NCBI GenBank assembly: GCA_027016355.1
Contig: JALWAF010000098.1
Coordinates: 1-8,313, forward strand
DNA: 8,313 nucleotides
Reading direction: 5' to 3'
Origin: Candidatus Moraniibacteriota bacterium
GTDB lineage: Bacteria > Patescibacteriota > Minisyncoccia > Moranbacterales > GCA-2747515
How positions within the stretch are numbered: the stretch's first letter is position 1; the number at the start of each line of letters is the position of its first letter. The translations under genes were made by a program, and so were the position numbers. This document shows, piece by piece, positions 1 to 5,418 of this stretch. Below the pieces are notes generated by a model that made no database searches, was not told the origin of the DNA, and saw only the letters and a program-made list of their open reading frames with translations.

Positions 1-1
1 A

Positions 2-478
2 AATAAAACAGCGAAGTATACTTTTGAGGGTCCGCTACATTTAGGAGCAACTCTTGCTGGTGGAGATGATATTTTTTGCAATCAGTTAAGTGATTATGCC
101 ATTCCTTTGGGAATTGCTTTTCAAATTCGTGATGATGTATTGGGTATTTTTGGCAATGAAAAGAAGACAGGTAAATCAGCACAATCTGATATTTTGGAAG
201 GCAAAAAAACTTTTATGGTAAATTGTGCGTATAGAAATGCAACTCATGACCAGAAACGTATACTAGATTATTCTCTGGGTAATAAGGATATCACTACAAA
301 AGAAATAAAAGAGTTTCGTGATGTAATAATAGATACGGGCGCACGTGATGAAGTGGAAAATTATATACAAAAATTACTTTTACAATCTGAAAAATCTTTA
401 AATAAAATGATATTACCAGAAGATGTTAAAAATTCATTTTTAGGATTGATAAATTACCTTAATAAACGTGAAAATTAA
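2..478 (+). CDS. Polyprenyl synthetase (trans-isoprenyl diphosphate synthase), C-terminal part; 5' end outside window
   Basis: Reading frame 2 is open from the window edge to TAA at 476-478, giving 158 residues of the C-terminal half of an all-alpha isoprenyl diphosphate synthase. It begins with the family's KTAKYTFEGPLHLGATLAG block, carrying the conserved Lys-Thr. The second aspartate-rich motif follows at visible residues 40-51 (FQIRDDVLGIFG), then a KTGKSAQSD-LEGKKT block that binds diphosphate through magnesium. The last position of the usual DDxxD is Gly (DDVLG), a variant found in some short-chain GGPP-type enzymes. The first Asp motif and chain-length residues lie upstream, so FPP, GGPP and longer-chain products cannot be told apart. 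Family knowledge: it condenses IPP with allylic diphosphates in the cytoplasm. A cis-prenyltransferase follows directly, so the product is probably its allylic primer. The family call is firm; the specificity is not. Confidence 0.93.
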   Translation, partial: NKTAKYTFEGPLHLGATLAGGDDIFCNQLSDYAIPLGIAFQIRDDVLGIFGNEKKTGKSAQSDILEGKKTFMVNCAYRNATHDQKRILDYSLGNKDITTKEIKEFRDVIIDTGARDEVENYIQKLLLQSEKSLNKMILPEDVKNSFLGLINYLNKREN

Positions 479-482
479 TTTT

Positions 483-1193
483 ATGAATGATAATCAAGAG
501 ATTCCAAATCATGTTGCAATTATACCAGATGGAAATCGTAGATGGGCTAAAGTTCATGGTGTTAAGCCATGGGATGGTCACGCTGCTGGTGCAAACATTA
601 TTGAAGAACTTACAAAAAAAGCGCGTGATATTGGTATAAAATATATTTCATTTTGGGGTTCATCAGAAGAGAATATGAAAAAACGATCATTGAGAGAGCG
701 TCGTGAACTTATTAAAATATATGAAAAATATTTCATAAAATTAATGTCAAGCAATGATATTTTTGATGATGAAGTTTGTATTAATGTTTTGGGTAAGTGG
801 CGTGAGCAATTACCTAAAAATTTGGTTAATATTATTGAAGAGGGCATTGAAAAGACAAAAAATCACAAAAAACATTATTTAACATTTTTTTTGTCATATT
901 CTGGTGATGAAGAAATGCTGGATGCAATTGAAGAAATTATAAAATCCTATGACAAGGGAGTAAAAATTACAAAAAAAATTATTAAAAAACATTTATTAAC
1001 AAAAAATTTGCCAGTAGTTGATTATTTGATTCGCACAGGTGGGGAACCTCATTTAAGTGCAGGTTTTATGATGTGGGATATTGCAAATGCACAATTGTTT
1101 TTTTCTGATAAATATTTTCCTGATTTTGGAGGTAAAGAATTTGAAAGAGCAATTAATGAATATATAAAACGCACACGTAGATTAGGTGCATGA
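483..1193 (+). CDS. uppS: Cis-prenyltransferase, UppS/undecaprenyl diphosphate synthase family (divergent)
   Basis: Predicted to elongate an allylic diphosphate with IPP in cis to the C50-C55 carrier for peptidoglycan and glycan export. From ATG 483 it is 236 aa, near the usual 240-250. Visible motifs: HVAIIPDGNRRWA (residues 10-22; D16 equals catalytic Asp26 of E. coli), GHAAG (32-36), SSEEN (60-64), IRTGGE (183-188) and a final RTRRLG. Departures from E. coli: Trp75 becomes Met65 after an extra Glu, Arg200 of the RxS element becomes His190, one residue is inserted after Ser192, and metal-binding Glu213 becomes Gln204. ATG 483 lies 4 nt after the previous stop. A GTG at 468 would add five residues and overlap the upstream gene by 11 nt; ATG is preferred, but neither start has a ribosome-binding site. 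The gene is co-directional and probably co-transcribed with the upstream trans-prenyl synthase. Product chain length is not determinable here. Confidence 0.9.
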   Translation: MNDNQEIPNHVAIIPDGNRRWAKVHGVKPWDGHAAGANIIEELTKKARDIGIKYISFWGSSEENMKKRSLRERRELIKIYEKYFIKLMSSNDIFDDEVCINVLGKWREQLPKNLVNIIEEGIEKTKNHKKHYLTFFLSYSGDEEMLDAIEEIIKSYDKGVKITKKIIKKHLLTKNLPVVDYLIRTGGEPHLSAGFMMWDIANAQLFFSDKYFPDFGGKEFERAINEYIKRTRRLGA

Positions 1194-1205
1194 TTATTCA
1201 AAAAA

Positions 1206-1214
1206 TGTTATAAT
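1206..1214 (+). promoter_or_regulatory. Extended -10 promoter element ahead of yjbQ
   Basis: TGTTATAAT is a perfect TATAAT (1209-1214) preceded by the TG of an extended -10 element. It lies just after the cis-prenyltransferase stop and about 50 nt before the yjbQ start. No convincing -35 hexamer sits 16-18 nt upstream, which extended -10 promoters tolerate. The DNA is very AT-rich, so chance TATAAT matches are frequent. The TG context and position in the only sizeable gap here support it. It would start the yjbQ-pcm-mltG unit near 1221. Confidence 0.5.
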
Positions 1215-1265
1215 AAAAAATAATTACTTTAATGTTGATAAATAAAAAACAATACAAAAAACAAT

Positions 1266-1703
1266 ATGAAAACATATAAGGAAAAAATTACATTTAAAAG
1301 TACAGCACAGGTAGAATTTATTGATGTTACGGACGATGTGCAAAAAGTTATTGATAATAGTGGAATCCGTGATGGTCGTGTTTGTGTATTTTTGCAACAT
1401 ACTACAATGGGTATAATGATAAACCATAATGAGCCTATGTTGTTACAGGATTTTATGCGTGTATTACATCGATTAGCACCATCTGATGAAAGATATTCAC
1501 ATGATATATTTGAATTAAAAAAAAGGAACAAATCGGATGGAAGAAGTAATGGGCATTCTCATTGCAAGGCAATGCTTGTAGGCACCGACATTGCTGTTCC
1601 TGTAGAAAATGGAATAATGATGTTGTCAGATTTGCAAAGCATACTTGCAGTTGAGTTTGATGGATCTAGAGAGCGTGATGCTATTGTGCGTGTCACTGGT
1701 TAA
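1266..1703 (+). CDS. yjbQ: YjbQ/UPF0047 family protein (secondary thiamine-phosphate synthase family)
   Basis: This 145-aa protein matches the compact YjbQ family in length and in all main motifs. These are FLQHTTMGIMINHNEP (residues 42-57, with the conserved HTT and the Glu of the INE element), a P-(x)n-YSHD region (72-80), NGHSHCKAMLVG (95-106), a VPVENG turn and the C-terminal EFDGSRERDAIV (130-141, normally E-x-DG-x-R-x-R). The clustered His residues (45, 97, 99) are consistent with the metal site of the family. E. coli YjbQ has weak thiamine-phosphate synthase activity, but the physiological role is unsettled. The usual LGxWQ element reads LSDLQ (120-124), losing the Gly and Trp. It heads a likely operon with the PIMT-like gene (12 nt gap) and mltG. 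The ATG at 1266 is the natural start, since the family fold begins within a few residues. There is no Shine-Dalgarno motif. Confidence 0.92.
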   Translation: MKTYKEKITFKSTAQVEFIDVTDDVQKVIDNSGIRDGRVCVFLQHTTMGIMINHNEPMLLQDFMRVLHRLAPSDERYSHDIFELKKRNKSDGRSNGHSHCKAMLVGTDIAVPVENGIMMLSDLQSILAVEFDGSRERDAIVRVTG

Positions 1704-1715
1704 AATAAATACATT

Positions 1716-2330
1716 ATGAGTACTCTCGCAAATAATTTAATACATAAGGGCTATTTGAAAACAGATATTATCATTGAGGCTTTTTCAGAAATTAATCGGG
1801 CAGAATTTGTGCCTGATAGATTTCGTGTTGCTGCATCATCAGATATCCCACTTTCAATTGGACATGGACAAGTTTTACCAGAACCTTCTGTAGTATCTTT
1901 CATGATGGAGCTACTTCGCCCTGCTAAATCACAAGATATTTTAGTTGTTGGTTTTGGAGGTGGATGGATAATTACCATGTTGAGTTATATTGTTGGTACT
2001 AGTGGAAGTGTTGTAGCAATTGATACAATTCATGATCTCAAAGAAGAAACTCAAAAAAATATTCAAAAATATAATTTTGTTGCACGAAATAATATCACAG
2101 AACTTAAATTAATTAACGGGCGTGAAGATATTTCAGATGAAAAACACTTTGATCGTATTATAGTTATTAATCCAGATTTATGGTCACTATATCCATTTAG
2201 AAAATTACTTAATATAGGTGGAGTTATGGTTGCACCAATTGATAATGTTGTATATTATTTTAATAATCGTGCAAGCGATGAGGAAATTATAGAAGAACGA
2301 TTTGATAGTATAAATTTTTTACCAGCCTAG
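1716..2330 (+). CDS. Protein-L-isoaspartate O-methyltransferase (PIMT) homologue, divergent
   Basis: The 204-aa product has the layout of a PIMT: an N-terminal helix with RAEFVPDRF (28-36), the PLSIGHGQ segment (45-52), a Rossmann SAM-binding core (about 74-165) and a short C-terminal domain ending in INFLPA, the family's usual F-x-P-hydrophobic close. Authentic enzymes methylate L-isoaspartyl residues using SAM to repair aged proteins in the cytosol. Several signature positions differ. The TISQP active-site loop reads VLPEP (53-57), so the conserved Thr and Ser are gone. SAM motif I reads ILVVGFGGGW (75-84) rather than VLEIGTGSGY, lacking the acidic residue while keeping the glycines. The acidic residue ending the second strand is Asp103 (VVAID). 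Repair activity is therefore uncertain; a relaxed or different substrate, or SAM binding without catalysis, is possible. It sits between yjbQ and mltG with 12 and 2 nt gaps. Confidence 0.82.
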   Translation: MSTLANNLIHKGYLKTDIIIEAFSEINRAEFVPDRFRVAASSDIPLSIGHGQVLPEPSVVSFMMELLRPAKSQDILVVGFGGGWIITMLSYIVGTSGSVVAIDTIHDLKEETQKNIQKYNFVARNNITELKLINGREDISDEKHFDRIIVINPDLWSLYPFRKLLNIGGVMVAPIDNVVYYFNNRASDEEIIEERFDSINFLPA

Positions 2331-2332
2331 TT

Positions 2333-3337
2333 ATGAAAAAAATAATAATTCTTTGTATTATTGTAATTATTTGTGGAATTGGCTTTGTACATTTTCGAAC
2401 GTACAATACTGTTTCATATAATAATACACCAGAACAGTTCACTGTTGCGAAAGGTGATGATATTATTACAATTGGACGCAAGTTAGCAAAACAAAAACTT
2501 ATTGCAAATAGAATTTATTTCTATTACTATGCTTGGAAAAATAAATTGCGAGGTTCTATTGATGCTGGTGACTATATTATAATGCCAAAAAGTAATATTG
2601 CAGATATCGTATACAAAATGACCGCAGGAGATACGGTAAAATCTATTAAAAAAGATATAAAAGTAACCTTTCCAGAAGGCTGGTCAATTAAACAAATGGC
2701 TCAGCGTTTACAAGAAAAGGGCTTGCCAGCTGAAAAATTTTCACAGTTAGCAAATAATCCAACAGAGAACTTGTATCAAGAATATCCTTTTTTGCATAAA
2801 GGGAGTTCATTGGAAGGTTATTTATTTCCAGATACTTATCGTTTTGCAAAGGATTCAACTGCTGAAATTATTGTGAAAAAAATGCTTGATAATTTTAATA
2901 TTAAAGTGGATAAAAATAGGCGTGAACTTATCTCGAATAGTGGTAATAATTTACATGATGTGATAATTTTTGCAAGTATTATTGAAGCTGAAGTTCCTTC
3001 TGGAACTGATAGACGTATTGTGGCAGGAATATTTAAGAATAGATTAGATATAGGTATGGCGTTGCAAAGTGATGCAACAATTGATTATATAAAAGGCACA
3101 CCAGAAATTAAACATACACTAGCAGATATTGACATAGATTCACCATATAATACTTATAAATATCCAGGATTGCCAAAAGGTCCAATAAACAATCCTTCGC
3201 TCAAGTCAATTGATGCAGCAATAACACCAACTGAGACTGATTACATGTATTTTCTCAATAATGCTGAAACTGGGGAAACAGTTTTTTCCAAAACACTTAA
3301 TGAACACAATACAAATAAACAGCAAAATGGGTTATAA
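2333..3337 (+). CDS. mltG: Endolytic murein transglycosylase MltG (YceG-like)
   Basis: MltG cleaves nascent peptidoglycan strands at the membrane and acts as a terminase that sets glycan length. The 334-aa protein has one N-terminal membrane helix (about residues 3-21). A LysM-like region follows (about 34-105, including the GDDIITIGRKLAKQKLI stretch), then the YceG catalytic domain with FPEGWSIKQMA (113-123), LEGYLFPDTY (160-169), ASIIEAE (214-220), LQSDATIDY and YKYPGLPKGPINNPS. The catalytic Glu is E218, the same number as in E. coli, where loss of this Glu abolishes activity. The C terminus has the usual TPTETDYMYF and ends in a short polar tail. It starts 2 nt after the PIMT-like stop, so translational coupling is likely. 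It is the last gene of its unit and is followed by a strong terminator hairpin. Length and motifs are complete. Confidence 0.96.
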   Translation: MKKIIILCIIVIICGIGFVHFRTYNTVSYNNTPEQFTVAKGDDIITIGRKLAKQKLIANRIYFYYYAWKNKLRGSIDAGDYIIMPKSNIADIVYKMTAGDTVKSIKKDIKVTFPEGWSIKQMAQRLQEKGLPAEKFSQLANNPTENLYQEYPFLHKGSSLEGYLFPDTYRFAKDSTAEIIVKKMLDNFNIKVDKNRRELISNSGNNLHDVIIFASIIEAEVPSGTDRRIVAGIFKNRLDIGMALQSDATIDYIKGTPEIKHTLADIDIDSPYNTYKYPGLPKGPINNPSLKSIDAAITPTETDYMYFLNNAETGETVFSKTLNEHNTNKQQNGL

Positions 3338-3339
3338 AG

Positions 3340-3380
3340 ATACAAAAAATACTCGCTCGGAAGCGAGTATTTTTTTGTGT
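3340..3380. terminator. Bidirectional intrinsic terminator between mltG and the convergent exonuclease gene
   Basis: A near-perfect hairpin: AAAAAATACTCGCT (3344-3357), loop CGGA, and AGCGAGTATTTTTT (3362-3375) form 14 uninterrupted pairs. The stem can extend to about 18 pairs with one T-G wobble. The core is GC-richer than its surroundings. An A-run on one side and a T-run on the other give a U-tract in both directions. It lies 2 nt after the mltG stop and 11 nt before the stop of the minus-strand gene, so it can end both converging transcripts. Confidence 0.93.
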
Positions 3381-3391
3381 ATCATTGAATA

Positions 3392-3967
3392 CTATAAAGG
3401 TAATGTATAATTAATAGCTTTACTTGTATTTGTGTCCCATGTACTAGTGTCAATATCAAATGTAACTGTATTTAATAAATCTTTATGTTTGAGTTTTTTG
3501 TGTTTTAGGGCATATTCATAGATGTCCTTGGTTACTTTTACGTCTTGAGTACAGTATTTTTCAATTTTGTCAATACGACCTTCATGCCACCATTTAATTG
3601 CTTGTAGGCCGTGACTGCTTTTGCCTACACCGATTGTTGCTTCTGCAATATTGTCTAAGCGTACGCTCTTACCTAAAGATTTTTTAATTTCAGTGAGTAA
3701 ATCTAAACTTCCGACAGCAGTAAGGTCTCCGGGATAATATTTATTGAGTAGAGGTATGTCAAAGTGATTGGAATTATAACCAATTAGCATATCTGTTTCT
3801 TCTAGAATTGGCCACAAATCAACAAGGTTATCTTGTGTAAATGTTAAATATTTTTTTGTTTTATAGTCATAAATAACCAAAAGTGATATATCTAATTGAG
3901 CGGGATCATTTGAACCAATCTCTTGAAATGTATTTCGTGTTTCAATATCAAAAACAATTTTTCTCAT
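3392..3967 (-). CDS. DEDDy-type 3'-5' exonuclease, ribonuclease H-like fold (YprB/RNase_H_2 type)
   Basis: The 191-aa protein is a stand-alone exonuclease domain. All three Exo motifs are visible: Exo I is DIET (Asp7, Glu9), Exo II is GYNSNHFDIPLL (63-74, Asp70) and Exo III is YCTQD (Tyr138 to Asp142, the Y-x3-D of the DEDDy class). These four acidic residues bind two metal ions that hydrolyse DNA or RNA from the 3' end. The GYNSNHFDIP wording fits the RNase_H_2 branch better than DnaQ or RNase D. There is no polymerase, helicase or HRDC domain, so the substrate and pathway (repair, RNA processing or trimming) cannot be told. It is transcribed alone on the minus strand, convergent with mltG and divergent from the C39-like gene. 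The last 30 or so residues are Thr/Asp-rich and not part of the fold core. The start ATG (3965-3967) precedes the Exo I strand by three residues, so it is secure. Confidence 0.9.
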   Translation of the reverse strand: MRKIVFDIETRNTFQEIGSNDPAQLDISLLVIYDYKTKKYLTFTQDNLVDLWPILEETDMLIGYNSNHFDIPLLNKYYPGDLTAVGSLDLLTEIKKSLGKSVRLDNIAEATIGVGKSSHGLQAIKWWHEGRIDKIEKYCTQDVKVTKDIYEYALKHKKLKHKDLLNTVTFDIDTSTWDTNTSKAINYTLPL

Positions 3968-3996
3968 ATTTTTATGATTTTATAGACAATAGAATT

Positions 3997-4025
3997 ATTT
4001 TAACATATCAAAGAGATATCCGCAA
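3997..4025 (-). promoter_or_regulatory. Candidate promoter of the minus-strand exonuclease gene
   Basis: Read on the minus strand, TTGCGG (4025-4020) is followed after 17 nt by TAAAAT (4002-3997). A TG sits one base ahead of it, giving the extended -10 TGTTAAAAT. Transcription would start near 3990, leaving a leader of about 23 nt before the ATG. The spacer holds a short ATATC-N5-GATAT dyad (4005-4019). The -35 match is only 3 of 6, so this rests mainly on the extended -10, the spacing and the position. Confidence 0.4.
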
Positions 4026-4056
4026 AATGAATGTTGATAAAATAATAGAGATGCAG

Positions 4057-4074
4057 ACTTTTTCCAAAAAAAGT
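4057..4074. repeat. Inverted repeat in the divergent promoter region
   Basis: ACTTTTT (4057-4063) and AAAAAGT (4068-4074) are perfect complements around CCAA. The dyad ends exactly where the extended -10 of the plus-strand promoter begins, so it occupies the -35/spacer region where a regulator could bind. With mostly A and T arms of 7 bp, chance occurrence is quite possible. Confidence 0.35.
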
Positions 4075-4082
4075 GTTATAAT
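4074..4082 (+). promoter_or_regulatory. Extended -10 promoter for the C39 peptidase-nuclease-ispH unit
   Basis: TGTTATAAT, with TATAAT at 4077-4082, is identical to the element ahead of yjbQ. No good -35 box lies 16-18 nt upstream. Instead the spacer region contains the dyad ACTTTTT (4057-4063) / AAAAAGT (4068-4074). Transcription would begin near 4089, immediately before a hairpin-forming repeat, giving a leader of about 50 nt. It faces away from the exonuclease promoter. Confidence 0.5.
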
Positions 4083-4092
4083 ATTATGCATA

Positions 4093-4114
4093 ATCTGTTT
4101 TAGGGGAAACAGAT
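4093..4114 (+). promoter_or_regulatory. Leader hairpin / operator-like dyad upstream of the C39 peptidase gene
   Basis: ATCTGTTT (4093-4100) and AAACAGAT (4107-4114) form a perfect 8-bp dyad around TAGGGG. In RNA a U-G pair would tighten the loop to AGGG. It begins about 11 nt after the -10 element, so it would lie at the very 5' end of the transcript, 25 nt before the ATG. It has no U-tract, so it is not a terminator. It could stabilise the mRNA, expose or hide the G-run, or act in DNA as an operator. No known riboswitch class is recognised. Confidence 0.55.
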
Positions 4115-4139
4115 AGGTTTAATATTTGGTATTTTTTAT

Positions 4140-4919
4140 ATGCGTAGTTTTTTAATACGTTTAGGTGTTTCTATTTTATTTGTAGGAATCATTATTATTT
4201 GGTATATTGTGCCAGATAGTTTTTTTGTACAATATTCAGAAGCATCAGACCAGTATACGTTAGAAAAAAAAGAAGAAGTAAAACCTGTAAAAAAAGAGAA
4301 AAAAGTAGCAAAAGTAGATGAAGACATAGTAAAAGAAAAAACTAAAATAAAACAAACGGTGCCATTTGTTGTGCAGGCACCACATGCTCAATGGGATGAT
4401 TCGCGATATCAAGATGCTTGTGAAGAGGCATCGATGGTTATGGCAGAAGCTTGGATAGAAGGGGAAAATCATGTTTCACGTAATGATGCAGAGGAGCGAA
4501 TAGAAGAATTATTCAAGCATGAAGAAGATTTTTTTGGTGATGCAGTAGATACTTCTATAAATGATACAGCGCGATTTTTTCAACAACATTATGGACGCAG
4601 TGTTGATGTGAAAGAAGGTGTTTCTATGGAAGATTTGTATGATATTTTATCACACAAAAATATAATCATAGCACCTACAAATGGTAAATGGTTGGAAAAT
4701 CCACATTTTAAAAATGGAGGTCCCGAGAGACACATGTTGGTTATTGTGGGATTTGATAAAAAAAATGGAGAATTTATTACAAACGATCCAGGTACACGTG
4801 TTGGGCGTGGGTATAAATATAAAGATAGTATATTGTACAATGCAATTCGTGATTATAAAACAGGACACAAAGAAGATATTGAAGGTACATCAAAAACTGT
4901 CATGATTATAAAAAAATAA
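4140..4919 (+). CDS. Membrane-anchored C39-like (papain-fold) cysteine peptidase domain protein
   Basis: The 259-aa product has an N-terminal signal-anchor helix (about residues 8-24). A very Lys/Glu-rich linker follows (about 42-71), then a Peptidase_C39_2 domain (about 74-258). The catalytic set is visible: Gln91 and Cys94 in YQDACEEASMVMA, His198 in ERHMLVIVGFD, and Asp216 in TNDPGTR. The acidic CEEAS context is typical of the C39_2 branch of papain-fold proteins. The domain should lie outside the membrane, held off by the charged linker. Its substrate is unknown. C39 peptidases of ABC exporters cleave double-Gly leaders, but there is no transporter here and the gene stands alone in that sense, so peptidoglycan peptide or protein cleavage at the cell surface are alternatives. 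The nuclease gene follows after 10 nt, suggesting co-expression. The ATG at 4140 starts just before the hydrophobic helix. Confidence 0.87.
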   Translation: MRSFLIRLGVSILFVGIIIIWYIVPDSFFVQYSEASDQYTLEKKEEVKPVKKEKKVAKVDEDIVKEKTKIKQTVPFVVQAPHAQWDDSRYQDACEEASMVMAEAWIEGENHVSRNDAEERIEELFKHEEDFFGDAVDTSINDTARFFQQHYGRSVDVKEGVSMEDLYDILSHKNIIIAPTNGKWLENPHFKNGGPERHMLVIVGFDKKNGEFITNDPGTRVGRGYKYKDSILYNAIRDYKTGHKEDIEGTSKTVMIIKK

Positions 4920-4929
4920 ATTTTTTCTA

Positions 4930-5403
4930 ATGAGGCAAATTGTAGAATTATTGATTATCATTATCATGATATTTATTCAGGCCACTAGTAGTGGAGTGGT
5001 GGAGAATAATAATGATACAATTAAACAACAAACTGTAAATACAGTAACGCATATTGTAGACGGTGATACATTTGATATTGCATCAGGAGAGAGAATTCGT
5101 ATGATAGGAATTGATACGCCTGAGCGAGGAGAATATTTTTATAAAGAGGCAAGCGCTAGATTGGAAGAATTAATTGGAGGTAAAGAGGTAATTTTGACAA
5201 AAGATGTTTCAGAAACTGACAGATATGGTAGACTTTTGAGACATGTATATTATAATGGTGTTTGGATTAATAAACAGATGATTGATGAAGGTTTTGCTAA
5301 ATTAGCGACATTTCCTCCAGATGTAGCACATGTAGAAGTTTTTGAACAAGCTCAACAAAAAGCAAGAGATAACAAAGTGGGGATGTGGAAGAATAAATAT
5401 TGA
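4930..5403 (+). CDS. Exported thermonuclease, staphylococcal nuclease (SNase) family
   Basis: The 157-aa protein has a hydrophobic N-terminal segment (about residues 5-18) without a lipobox Cys. This indicates a Sec signal or uncleaved anchor. A single SNase-like OB-fold domain follows (about 37-155). Catalytic and calcium ligands align with S. aureus nuclease: Asp46 (Asp21) in VDGDTF, Arg57 (Arg35), Asp62, Thr63 and Glu65 (Asp40, Thr41, Glu43) in IRMIGIDTPE, and Arg101 (Arg87) in DRYGR. It should cut DNA and RNA outside the membrane in a calcium-dependent way. In an organism expected to lack complete nucleotide synthesis, it may supply nucleotides; this is inference. It lies 10 nt after the C39-like gene and 15 nt before ispH. 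The stop is TGA, directly after the terminal MWKNKY, which is the normal end of the fold. Confidence 0.94.
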   Translation: MRQIVELLIIIIMIFIQATSSGVVENNNDTIKQQTVNTVTHIVDGDTFDIASGERIRMIGIDTPERGEYFYKEASARLEELIGGKEVILTKDVSETDRYGRLLRHVYYNGVWINKQMIDEGFAKLATFPPDVAHVEVFEQAQQKARDNKVGMWKNKY

Positions 5404-5418
5404 TATAAAAATACTATA

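Noticed and set aside
468..482. GTG 468 as the start of the cis-prenyltransferase
   Set aside because: It is possible and in frame, but it would overlap the upstream gene and add five residues before the conserved N-terminus. ATG 483 gives a clean 4-nt gap. This is not settled.
1224..1531. Minus-strand open frames over yjbQ
   Set aside because: They overlap a clearly conserved yjbQ and encode low-complexity Cys/Phe/Ile-rich peptides, as expected of antisense frames in AT-rich DNA.
3883..4116. Plus-strand open frame of 77 codons over the exonuclease start, including a possible short hydrophobic leader peptide from ATG 4027
   Set aside because: It mostly lies antisense to the exonuclease gene. 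The 4027 start is upstream of the likely promoter, and the product resembles no family.
4260..4353. A-rich stretch as a frameshift site or simple repeat
   Set aside because: The frame is continuous through it. It encodes the Lys/Glu linker between the membrane anchor and the C39 domain, which is common in anchored proteins.
483..5403. Alternative genetic code (TGA as glycine, as in Gracilibacteria/SR1)
   Set aside because: The cis-prenyltransferase and nuclease genes end on TGA exactly at their family-typical C termini, and no gene contains an internal TGA.
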